A stretch of DNA of 6,768 bases from an uncultured bacterium (GCA_947581845.1 CANPVY010000185.1:1-6768); one strand, 5' to 3'; positions 1 to 5,950 are shown, counted from the first letter of the stretch. Notes: a model not told the origin generated them from the sequence alone. Numbers and translations are program-made.

Positions 1-30
1 TGTCTGCCGGTTGGGTGCCGGCGTGAGCGA

Positions 31-59
31 TTGCGCGGTGTAGCGCGAGTGATTATCAT
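31..59 (+). promoter_or_regulatory. Candidate sigma-70-type promoter for the Fur-family gene
   Basis: A -35-like TTGCGC (31-36, three of six consensus bases) lies 17 bp before a -10-like TATCAT (54-59, five of six). Transcription would begin near 66-67 and give a leader of about 130 nt before the chosen start at 195. The -10 element lies inside the Fur-box-like operator, so a bound repressor would block it. The match is by eye. The -35 is weak, and the consensus for this organism's housekeeping sigma factor is not known. Confidence 0.35.
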
Positions 60-63
60 GGTT
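45..63 (+). promoter_or_regulatory. Fur-box-like operator upstream of the Fur-family gene
   Basis: The core TGATTATCAT (50-59) matches the central ten bases of the classical 19-bp Fur box (GATAATGATAATCATTATC, read on its reverse strand) without mismatch. The flanks match poorly, giving about 13 of 19 overall. One 7-bp half-site (ATTATCA, 52-58) is perfect and the partner half is weak. It stands out as an AT-rich patch in GC-rich DNA, upstream of a Fur-family gene and over its probable -10. The inferred role is autoregulation. It could also serve a gene to the left of the window. Confidence 0.45.
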
Positions 64-194
64 GAGAACAGATCTCAGCCCTGACCCAGCTGACCGGAGG
101 CCCAGCGCTCCCGTCGATGTGCCCGTCCAGTCACACCGATCCTGCGACCCCCCGCGTCACGACTCGGCCGCCGCACGGCTGTGCGCTCCTGCTG

Positions 195-692
195 ATGGAT
201 CTCTTCCGCAGCTATCTGCATCAACAGCGGCTGCCCTTGACGCGCCAGCGTGAGGTGATCGCGATGGCCCTGTTCGAGAGCGGCGAGCAGCTGTCGGTGG
301 ACGATCTTGCCGACCTGTTGCGCGAGCGGGGTGAGCACGTAGGTAAGGCCACCATCTATCGGACGCTGAGCTTACTCGTGCAGGCGGAGCTGGCCGGGGA
401 ACTGAACTTTGGAGAAGGGTTCAAGCGCTACGAGCTGCAAGCGGGCGAGGCGCGGCACGATCACTTGATCTGCACGAGCTGCGGTCGGGTAACCCGCTTC
501 GTCCAACCCGCTGTGGACGAGTTGCAGGCGCAGATTGCCGCGGAACTCGGCTACACGGTGCAGGGCCGTCGGCTAGAGATCTTCGGTCTTTGCAGGGAGT
601 GTCAGGCGGCGCTTCGGCAGCCCAGGAGCGGAGGCGACGCGAGCGCAGCTGAGGAAGCGGCTGGGGTCGAGATCGGTGAGGAAGGAGGTTGA
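195..692 (+). CDS. Fur-family transcriptional regulator (metal-responsive repressor type)
   Basis: A 165-residue protein of the ferric uptake regulator family, which are dimeric cytoplasmic repressors that normally bind DNA when loaded with metal. The N-terminal winged helix (about 1-80) contains the recognition-helix signature KATIYRTL (51-58). The dimerisation domain (about 81-136) holds H88-D89-H90 and two CxxC pairs, C93/C96 and C133/C136, which form the structural zinc site. Length exceeds the usual 135-150 because of an acidic, Ala/Gly-rich tail (about 138-165) without histidines. ATG 195 is chosen because homology begins there. ATG 117 would add 26 Pro/Arg-rich residues, and neither start has a clear Shine-Dalgarno. 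By residue alignment to E. coli Fur, ligands H33, H87, E101 and H125 read Q32, R87, R101 and R125, so the sensed metal, if any, is uncertain. Fur, Zur and PerR subtypes cannot be separated. Confidence 0.9.
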   Translation: MDLFRSYLHQQRLPLTRQREVIAMALFESGEQLSVDDLADLLRERGEHVGKATIYRTLSLLVQAELAGELNFGEGFKRYELQAGEARHDHLICTSCGRVTRFVQPAVDELQAQIAAELGYTVQGRRLEIFGLCRECQAALRQPRSGGDASAAEEAAGVEIGEEGG

Positions 693-703
693 GGAGTCCG
701 GGA

Positions 704-724
704 GCCGTGTGGCGGACCTACGGC
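704..724 (+). other. Small hairpin between the Fur-family gene and pyrE
   Basis: GCCGT (704-708) and ACGGC (720-724) form a perfect 5-bp stem with an 11-nt loop. AGATTTTGCTT follows, so it could be a weak terminator for the upstream gene. Its loop contains CGGACC (713-718), which is exactly complementary to GGTCCG (745-750) in the 5' arm of the next hairpin. That leaves open a role as the antiterminator side of an attenuator. A 5-bp stem in GC-rich DNA can arise by chance. Confidence 0.3.
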
Positions 725-738
725 AGATTTTGCTTGGT

Positions 739-780
739 GCGGCTGGTCCGATCGGGGGATCGGGGTGGCGCTTTTTCTTT
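739..780 (+). terminator. Intrinsic terminator or attenuator hairpin just before pyrE
   Basis: A perfect inner stem pairs CCGATC (748-753) with GATCGG (758-763) around a GGGG loop. It extends outward through wobble pairs, one mismatch and one bulge to G739-C771. The tract TTTTTCTTT (772-780) follows at once. This is the layout of a Rho-independent terminator. It ends 20 nt before the pyrE ATG, so it can end transcription from the Fur-family gene or act as a conditional attenuator for pyrE. No separate promoter is evident between the hairpin and pyrE, which favours conditional read-through if pyrE depends on upstream transcription. PyrR-type recognition sequence is not present in acceptable form. 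Confidence 0.6.
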
Positions 781-783
781 CGC

Positions 784-796
784 AAGGGAGCGGGAG
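784..796 (+). promoter_or_regulatory. pyrE ribosome-binding site
   Basis: AAGGGAG (784-790, 10 nt before ATG 801) and GGGAG (792-796, 4 nt before) are two overlapping Shine-Dalgarno candidates. They settle the start at 801 rather than the in-frame GTG at 765, which lies inside the terminator-like hairpin and has no such signal. Confidence 0.7.
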
Positions 797-800
797 CCGA

Positions 801-1364
801 ATGAATGAGCACGAGCGACTTGTTGGTCTATTGACGGAGCGTTCCTTTCGGATTGGAGATTTCACTCTCGCCAGCGGCCGCAAGAGCCGCTACTACGTGG
901 ACGCCCGAACGACGACGCTGTCTGCCGAGGGGCAGGCGCTGATCGGCGCGCTAGCGCTGCAGGTGCTGGATGAGGCCGGTCTCGAGCCTGACGCCGTGGG
1001 CGGCCTCACGATGGGGGCGGATCCCATCGCCTACGCTATGGCGCACCGGAGCTTCCTGGATGGGCGACCGATCCAGGCGTTCACCGTTCGCAAGCAGGCG
1101 AAGGAGCATGGAGTGGGTCGGCAGATCGAGGGCTGTCTGGAGTCGGGCCAGTCGGTCGTAGTGATCGAGGACACGATCACTACGGGAGGCTCAGCACTGA
1201 AGGCGTGTCAGGCTGTGGAGGCTGCGAACGCCCGGATCCTGGCCATCTTGGCGCTGGTGGATCGTGAGGAGGGCGGGCGCGAGAGTCTTGAGCAAGCGGG
1301 CTATCGAGTGGTGAGCCTGGTCAAGCTGTCGGAGCTCCGTGAACGTGCAGGAGATACGGAGTGA
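801..1364 (+). CDS. pyrE: Orotate phosphoribosyltransferase
   Basis: Transfers the phosphoribosyl group of PRPP to orotate, giving orotidine 5'-monophosphate, the fifth step of de novo pyrimidine synthesis. It is a cytoplasmic dimer in known relatives. The 187-residue protein shows the N-terminal hood segment FTLASGRKSRYYVDAR (21-36), the GLTMGADPIA loop (69-78), R97-K98 followed by the flexible catalytic loop KEHG (101-104), and the PRPP-binding motif VVVIEDTITTGGSA (119-132). It is shorter than the 213-residue E. coli enzyme but normal for the compact form found in many phyla. A terminator-like hairpin sits immediately upstream, suggesting regulation by attenuation. The gene downstream is unrelated in pathway, and no other pyrimidine gene is in the window. 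All key residues are present. Confidence 0.96.
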   Translation: MNEHERLVGLLTERSFRIGDFTLASGRKSRYYVDARTTTLSAEGQALIGALALQVLDEAGLEPDAVGGLTMGADPIAYAMAHRSFLDGRPIQAFTVRKQAKEHGVGRQIEGCLESGQSVVVIEDTITTGGSALKACQAVEAANARILAILALVDREEGGRESLEQAGYRVVSLVKLSELRERAGDTE

Positions 1365-1478
1365 TGGCTGATCTCTGCTGGGAGCGGTGGCCTTTGCTCA
1401 CAGAGGTGCTTATTATTGCGATCCTTCGTCGTTGCCGATGGCCCCACGGAACGTCTCACCTAACTCTGGATCCGGTCC

Positions 1479-2390
1479 ATGCTGCGCAGCGTACTGCTTT
1501 ATCTGAGTGAACAGAAGCGACTGCAGGAGTCCATACTGCGGCTCAAGCTCGCCCGGAAGTTATCGCGGCGTTTCGTTGCAGGTGAGTCGCTTGACGAGGC
1601 GATCCAGGTCACCCGGGACCTGAATGCTCGGGGTATGGATGTAACGCTGGATCATCTGGGCGAGAGCGTGGAGCACGAGGACCAAGCATATCAGGCTACC
1701 GACGACTATATCGCGATCCTCGAACGGATCGACAGCGAGAAGGTGAGGACAGGGATCTCGATCAAGTTGACGCAGATCGGGCTGGCCATTGACCACGATC
1801 TCTGCCGCAGGAATCTACGGCGCATAGCGGAGGCTGCGCGCGACCACAGCAGATTCGTGCGGATCGACATAGAAGGCTCTGATTACGTACAGTCCACTCT
1901 CGACCTCTTCCACGGGCTGGCTGAGGAGTTCAAGAACTTAGGAGCGGCGGTTCAATCGTACTTGAGACGCACTGAGGCCGATGTTCGCGAGCTTGCTGCC
2001 CGTGGCGCTTCCGTCCGAGTGTGCAAGGGCGCGTACAAAGAGCCGCCGGAGCTTGCGTTCCAGAAGAAGAGGGAGGTTGACGCCAGCTACGTAAGACTGC
2101 TGGAGATACTGATGGGGTCGGAGTCGCCACTCGCCGTGGCCACGCACGACTCCCGCATGATCGAGGCAGCGAAGCGCCTGATGGGCGAGCACTCGAACCG
2201 CCAGGCGCCGGTCGAGTTCCAGATGTTGTATGGGGTTCGCCGTGATCTGCAGGCCCGCTTGGTCGAGGAAGGGTATCGGATGCGGATCTACGTGCCCTAT
2301 GGCACCGAGTGGTACCCCTATTTCATGCGCCGCATGGCGGAACGGCCAGCCAACTTGCTGTTCGTCCTCAGGGCCATGAAGGGCAAATAG
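1479..2390 (+). CDS. Proline dehydrogenase, monofunctional, FAD-dependent
   Basis: Oxidises L-proline to delta-1-pyrroline-5-carboxylate, passing electrons from FAD towards the respiratory chain, probably at the inner face of the membrane as in other bacterial PRODHs. The 303-residue protein is a single (beta/alpha)8 barrel with the family's motifs in order: SIKLTQIG with K96, RIDIEG with D130, the YLRRT segment (161-165), RVCKGAYKEP (180-189), THD (222-224), EFQMLYGVR (246-254) and RIYVPYGTEW with Y271. Last come R284-R285 and E288 near the C terminus, the counterparts of the proline-carboxylate-binding arginines of E. coli PutA. There is no P5C dehydrogenase domain or DNA-binding domain, so the second enzyme must be encoded elsewhere. 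ATG 1479 is the first start after an in-frame TAA at 1461. The Shine-Dalgarno is poor. Its stop lies 2 bp from the convergent lipB stop. Confidence 0.95.
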   Translation: MLRSVLLYLSEQKRLQESILRLKLARKLSRRFVAGESLDEAIQVTRDLNARGMDVTLDHLGESVEHEDQAYQATDDYIAILERIDSEKVRTGISIKLTQIGLAIDHDLCRRNLRRIAEAARDHSRFVRIDIEGSDYVQSTLDLFHGLAEEFKNLGAAVQSYLRRTEADVRELAARGASVRVCKGAYKEPPELAFQKKREVDASYVRLLEILMGSESPLAVATHDSRMIEAAKRLMGEHSNRQAPVEFQMLYGVRRDLQARLVEEGYRMRIYVPYGTEWYPYFMRRMAERPANLLFVLRAMKGK

Positions 2391-2392
2391 GG

Positions 2393-3076
2393 TCAGCGGA
2401 TACTCGCCAGCTCGGCCGGCTCAAGGGCGAGGTCGAACACCTCTGCGAAGCTTCGCGCGACGGCTTCAGCGGCCTCGACGATGCTCTGGGTGCGGCCGGT
2501 TTCTCGCTGCACCGACGTCATCTTCACCGCCTCGATCCCGCAGGGGATGATCAGATCGAAGTCGGCCAGATCGGTGCTGACATTGAGGGCGAATCCGTGC
2601 GACGTGACCCAGCGGCTCACGTGCACGCCGATGGATGCGATCTTGCGATCCTCCACCCATACGCCGGTGTAGCCTGGAACCCGGCCGCTGGTGATGCGGA
2701 AGCTCTTCAGCGCCTCCACCAATACCTCTTCCAACCGTCGCAAATACCAGTGCAGGTCCTTCTTGTGCCGGCCCAGATCGATGATGGGGTACCCGACCAG
2801 TTGGCCCGGGCCGTGGTAGGTCACGTCTCCGCCGCGCTCGACTTCGTGGAGTTGTACGCCCAGGCTGGCCAGCAGTTCGGTCGGCGTCCTCACGTTTGCG
2901 GTGCGCGCGCCCCGTCCCAGTGTAATCACGCGCGGGTGCTCGAGCAGGATCAGCAGGTCGTCGGTCAGTTGTCCGCTTGCGCGCGCCTGTGCCAGCCGAC
3001 GCTGAAGCACGAGGGCCTCGCCGTAGTCGGTGAGGCCCGGTAATCGGAGCAGTTTGCAGATCCTCTCCGCTGTCAA
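2393..3076 (-). CDS. lipB: Octanoyl-[acyl-carrier-protein]:protein N-octanoyltransferase (lipoate biosynthesis protein B)
   Basis: Moves the octanoyl group from acyl carrier protein to the target lysine of lipoyl domains, the first step of de novo protein lipoylation; LipA then inserts sulfur. The 227-residue protein has the family core: EHPRVITLGRG (46-56), RGGDVTYHGPGQLVGYP (81-97), RKIASIGVHV (144-153) with catalytic K145, the HGFALNV segment with H160, and PCGI (178-181) with catalytic C179. K145 and C179 have the same spacing as Lys142/Cys176 of the M. tuberculosis enzyme. The start is TTG at 3076: no ATG or GTG occurs before residue 23, where family homology is already under way. A GGGAG lies 11 nt upstream. 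It follows lpd by 22 nt, so it is most likely the last gene of the pyruvate dehydrogenase operon, whose E2 it modifies. Confidence 0.96.
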   Translation of the reverse strand: MTAERICKLLRLPGLTDYGEALVLQRRLAQARASGQLTDDLLILLEHPRVITLGRGARTANVRTPTELLASLGVQLHEVERGGDVTYHGPGQLVGYPIIDLGRHKKDLHWYLRRLEEVLVEALKSFRITSGRVPGYTGVWVEDRKIASIGVHVSRWVTSHGFALNVSTDLADFDLIIPCGIEAVKMTSVQRETGRTQSIVEAAEAVARSFAEVFDLALEPAELASIR

Positions 3077-3098
3077 TCTAGCTTGGTCTCCCGCGTGC

Positions 3099-4532
3099 TC
3101 AGATGTGGATGGGCCGACCCAGCGTGGCGAGGGCCGCTTCCATCAGGCTCTCAGCCAGCGTCGGATGCGCGTGCACTGTGCTGGCCAACTCCTCGACCGT
3201 CGACTCCAGGGCGCGTCCCAGTCCCGCCTCCGCGATGAGCTCGGTCACATTGTGGCCGACCATGTGCACGCCGAGTACTTCCCCGTACTTCGCGTCGGCG
3301 ACGATCTTGATCATGCCGTCCGGAGCGCCAGCCGTGAGCGCTCGGCCGTTGGCGCTGAGCGGGAACTTACCGACCTTCACATCGTGGCCATCCTCACGAG
3401 CTTGCTTCTCCGTGAGCCCAAGGCTGGCGACTTCCGGATGGCAGTAGGTGCAGAAGGGGATGTTGTGCCGATCCACAGGGTGCGCCGCTACACCGGCGAT
3501 GTGCTCGGCGGCGACTATACCTTCGTGCGAGCCCTTGTGGGCCAGCATCGGCGGTCCGGCGACATCCCCGACGGCGTAGATCCCGTCGGCCGTCGTCCGA
3601 TTGAACTCGTCGGTCTTTATCCAGCCCTGATCGTCCAGCTGTACGCCAGCGCCCTCCAGGCCAATGTCCTCGACGTTCGGCGTCCTGCCGACGGCCATGA
3701 GCAGGAGATCGCATTCAATCATCTCGTCGCCGCCAGGCCCTTCGACGGTGACGTTCAGCTGGGTCTTGAATTTGTCGAGCGCTTTGACCGCCGTGTCCTT
3801 CTTGATCGTCACCCCGCGCTTTTTGAACGATCGGCTCACGACTCCAGCGATCTCCTCATCCTCGGTCGGCAATACGTGCGGAAGCATCTCGACGATCGTG
3901 ACCTTGGCGCCGAAAGCGTTGAACACGTCGGCGAACTCCATCCCAGTGGAGCCGGCTCCAACGATTAGGATTCTCTCAGGCAGCCTCTTGAGCTCGAGTG
4001 CCTCGCGACTGGATATCACACGTTCACCGTCGAACTCGAATCCGGGGAAGGTCTTGGGCCGCGATCCGACGGCGATGATGATGCTCCTGGCGGAGATCAG
4101 CGAACTGCCTCCGGCCTTCAGGTTGACCTCGACTTGCATGCCGCCGGCCAGCCGACCGCGTCCGAAGATCGGCATGACACCGTTCTTATCGAAGAGGTAC
4201 TTGACTCCCTTGGTCAGCCGATCGCTGACCTGACGGCTGCGGTTAACCGCTGCGCCGATGTCGAGCTCATAGCCGCTGATCCTGACACCGAAGTCAGCGG
4301 CGTCGTCCTTCACGCGGCGAGCCAGGCTGGCGCTCTCGAGCAACGCCTTAGCCGGTATGCAGCCCCAATTCAGGCACACGCCACCGAGTCCGCCCTCGCG
4401 TGACTGGGACTCGACACAGGCGACGTCCAGCCCTAGCTGGGCGGCACGGATCGCGGCCACGTAGCCACCCGGTCCGGCGCCCAGGACGACCAGGTCGTAC
4501 GGGTCCTTTATGCCTTCCGCCTTCGTAGCCAA
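3099..4532 (-). CDS. lpd: Dihydrolipoyl dehydrogenase (E3 of the pyruvate dehydrogenase complex)
   Basis: Flavoprotein that reoxidises dihydrolipoyl-E2 using FAD and NAD+. The 477-residue protein has normal E3 length and no fused lipoyl domain. It shows the FAD-binding GAGPGG (18-23), the redox disulfide C53/C58 in GGVCLNWGCIPAK, the NAD-binding GAGSTGMEFA (192-201), the second FAD motif ADGIYAVGDV (315-324) and the C-terminal dimer-interface HPTLAE with catalytic H456 and E461. The Trp in CLNWGC and the CTYCHPEVAS segment resemble PDH-linked E3s. The start must be TTG at 4532, since an in-frame TGA lies two codons upstream and no other usual start precedes the FAD motif. The upstream signal is GGGGTGAG, very close to the TTG. 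It lies between pdhC (110 nt upstream) and lipB. Ala61 replaces the usual Ser/Thr in the CIPxK motif, a mild variation. Confidence 0.98.
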   Translation of the reverse strand: MATKAEGIKDPYDLVVLGAGPGGYVAAIRAAQLGLDVACVESQSREGGLGGVCLNWGCIPAKALLESASLARRVKDDAADFGVRISGYELDIGAAVNRSRQVSDRLTKGVKYLFDKNGVMPIFGRGRLAGGMQVEVNLKAGGSSLISARSIIIAVGSRPKTFPGFEFDGERVISSREALELKRLPERILIVGAGSTGMEFADVFNAFGAKVTIVEMLPHVLPTEDEEIAGVVSRSFKKRGVTIKKDTAVKALDKFKTQLNVTVEGPGGDEMIECDLLLMAVGRTPNVEDIGLEGAGVQLDDQGWIKTDEFNRTTADGIYAVGDVAGPPMLAHKGSHEGIVAAEHIAGVAAHPVDRHNIPFCTYCHPEVASLGLTEKQAREDGHDVKVGKFPLSANGRALTAGAPDGMIKIVADAKYGEVLGVHMVGHNVTELIAEAGLGRALESTVEELASTVHAHPTLAESLMEAALATLGRPIHI

Positions 4533-4573
4533 GTCTCACCCCGCAGTCTGAGTTGGAAGAGGATCTGCGGCTG

Positions 4574-4602
4574 AAAAACTAGAGGATGCGCAAGACCGCG
4601 CA
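4574..4602 (-). other. Weak hairpin plus T-run in the pdhC-lpd gap
   Basis: In the 110-nt gap (4533-4642), minus-strand TGCGC (4602-4598) and GCGCA (4591-4587) make a 5-bp stem with a GGTCTT loop. A run of five T follows eight nt later (4578-4574). This could attenuate transcription from pdhC into lpd, or simply be chance. The T-run is too far from the stem for a classical intrinsic terminator. No convincing promoter for lpd was seen in the gap. Confidence 0.2.
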
Positions 4603-4642
4603 ACTAAGCGGGCGCCCTGATCGCGTCGGCGCTGCCCGGCTT

Positions 4643-5947
4643 CTAGAGGACCAGATGCAACGGATTCTCGAGCATGCGCCTCAGCGTGGCCAGAAACTCG
4701 GCCCCCATGGCTCCGTCCACTGCCCGATGATCGCAGGAGAGCGTCACGCGCATCCGGGAGCGGATCTCGATCGCGCCGTTCACCACTACCGGTTTCTCTC
4801 GGATCGCTCCCACCGCCAAGATGGTCGCTGCGGGTGGGTTGATGACGGCGGTGAACTCATCGATATCGTACATTCCGAGATTCGAGATGGTGAACGTCGC
4901 ACCTTGATACTCCTCGGGCGCCAGTTTCTTTGCTCGCGCCCGCGCGATCAGCTCACGGCTCTCCGTCGAGATCTGACGCAAGCCCTTGGCCGCTGCATCT
5001 CGCAGTACCGGCGTGATCAAGCCGTCGTCTATGGCTACGGCGATTCCGATGTCCACGCGCGTGAATCTGCGGATGTGGTCCTCGGCGAAGGCTACGTTGA
5101 CGCTCGGGTGCTCCAGCAGGGCCTGCGCCGCGATCTTCACCAGGATCTCGTTGATCCCGATCTTCAGCCCGGTCTCTTCCAGCGACTCGTTGAGTTCCGA
5201 TCGCAGCTCGGACACACGCCCCATGTCGATCTCGGTGGTAAGAAAGAAGTGGGGCACCGGTCCGAGACTCTGCGCCAGGTTGCGCGCGATGGCCTTGCGT
5301 AGTTGCGAGAGCTCGACACGCTCGTAGGGCGGCTCCGGCCCGAGCTCTGTGCTAACCGCCTTGAAGGCAGGCGCGCCGCCGGTCGCTGCCGCCTCTATGT
5401 CACGCTTGATGATGCGACCGCCGGGACCACTGCCACCGACAAGACGCAGCTCGATTCCGCGTTCCTGCGCCATGCGGCGGGCCAGTGGAGAGGCCTTGAC
5501 CCTGCGGGCATCGGGCGCCTGCGCCGCAGGCTCCTCGACCGGCTCGGCCTGCTCCTGCGCGGCGGCTGCTGGGCTCGCCGTCTGTAGTGGGCTGGTCGGC
5601 TGGGGTGCGGGTACGGCCTCAGCCCCGGCGGCCTTCTGGGACTCGGCCGCCTCCTCGCTGGGCGCGGCGTGCGCTTCGGCCTCGGCGAGTATGGCGGAGA
5701 TGTCCTCGTCCTCGCTGGCGATGACGCCGAGTAGTGTGCCGGTGGGCACGGTGGCATCTTCGGGCACGAGGATATTCCTCAATATCCCCGAGCCCATCGC
5801 CTCGATCTCCATGTTCGCCTTGTCGGTCTCCACCTCCAGCAGCACATCGCCGGACTCGACGGGGTCGCCCTCCTTCTTCAGCCAGTGGAGTACGCGACCC
5901 TCCTCCATGGTCGGCGACAGCTTCGACATCACGACACGCGTGGCCAT
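4643..5947 (-). CDS. pdhC: Dihydrolipoamide acetyltransferase (E2 of the pyruvate dehydrogenase complex)
   Basis: Core subunit that takes the acetyl group from E1 on its swinging lipoyl arm and transfers it to CoA. The 434-residue protein has one lipoyl domain (about 2-77) with the lipoylation site K43 in ETDKANME. An Ala/Pro/Glu-rich flexible linker (about 90-147) leads to the E1/E3-binding domain (about 150-185, ending in GPGGRIIKRDIE). The catalytic domain (about 208-434) carries SNLGMYDIDEFTAVINPP (355-372) and the active-site DHRAVDG with H407 and D411. The EFTAVINPP segment is typical of pyruvate-type rather than 2-oxoglutarate-type E2. Enteric AceF often has three lipoyl domains; this has one. 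ATG 5947 has a strong AGGAG six nt upstream, and the gene starts 3 nt after the pdhB stop, so translation is probably coupled. Its lysine would be modified through LipB encoded two genes downstream. Confidence 0.98.
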   Translation of the reverse strand: MATRVVMSKLSPTMEEGRVLHWLKKEGDPVESGDVLLEVETDKANMEIEAMGSGILRNILVPEDATVPTGTLLGVIASEDEDISAILAEAEAHAAPSEEAAESQKAAGAEAVPAPQPTSPLQTASPAAAAQEQAEPVEEPAAQAPDARRVKASPLARRMAQERGIELRLVGGSGPGGRIIKRDIEAAATGGAPAFKAVSTELGPEPPYERVELSQLRKAIARNLAQSLGPVPHFFLTTEIDMGRVSELRSELNESLEETGLKIGINEILVKIAAQALLEHPSVNVAFAEDHIRRFTRVDIGIAVAIDDGLITPVLRDAAAKGLRQISTESRELIARARAKKLAPEEYQGATFTISNLGMYDIDEFTAVINPPAATILAVGAIREKPVVVNGAIEIRSRMRVTLSCDHRAVDGAMGAEFLATLRRMLENPLHLVL

Positions 5948-5950
5948 CTG

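Noticed and set aside
63..77. Inverted repeat TGAGA-N5-TCTCA next to the Fur-box-like site
   Set aside because: Five-base arms with a five-base spacer are close to chance, and no known operator class fits.
117..194. Upstream ATG extending the Fur-family protein by 26 residues
   Set aside because: The extra segment is Pro/Arg-rich, precedes the start of family homology and has no Shine-Dalgarno. The start at 195 gives numbering that matches E. coli Fur closely.
695..706. AGTCCGGGAGCC resembling the PyrR-binding loop of pyr attenuators
   Set aside because: The PyrR consensus needs one more base and a GG that pairs with the CC. Here the 3' side is CC, so the loop stem cannot form.
765..800. 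In-frame GTG extension of PyrE by 12 residues
   Set aside because: It would start inside the terminator-like hairpin without a ribosome-binding site, while ATG 801 has good upstream signals and fits the family N terminus.
1388..1416. Possible promoter for the proline dehydrogenase with -10-like TATTAT (1411-1416)
   Set aside because: The -10 is good, but the base string 17 bp upstream (TGGCCT) is a poor -35, and the better TTGCTC at 1394 is only 11 bp away. It is not strong enough to annotate.
1364..1510. 48-codon ORF whose ATG overlaps the pyrE stop (TGATG) and which runs into the proline dehydrogenase gene
   Set aside because: The overlap looks like coupling, but the peptide resembles no known family, overlaps the next gene by 32 nt in another frame, and is short enough to be chance.
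3030..3968. Long open frame on the plus strand opposite lpd (about 312 codons)
   Set aside because: It lies antisense to unmistakable lpd and lipB coding sequence, has no recognisable domain, and is expected from GC-rich codon bias on the opposite strand. The same holds for other long plus-strand frames across 2309-3043, 4586-5302 and 5349-5960.
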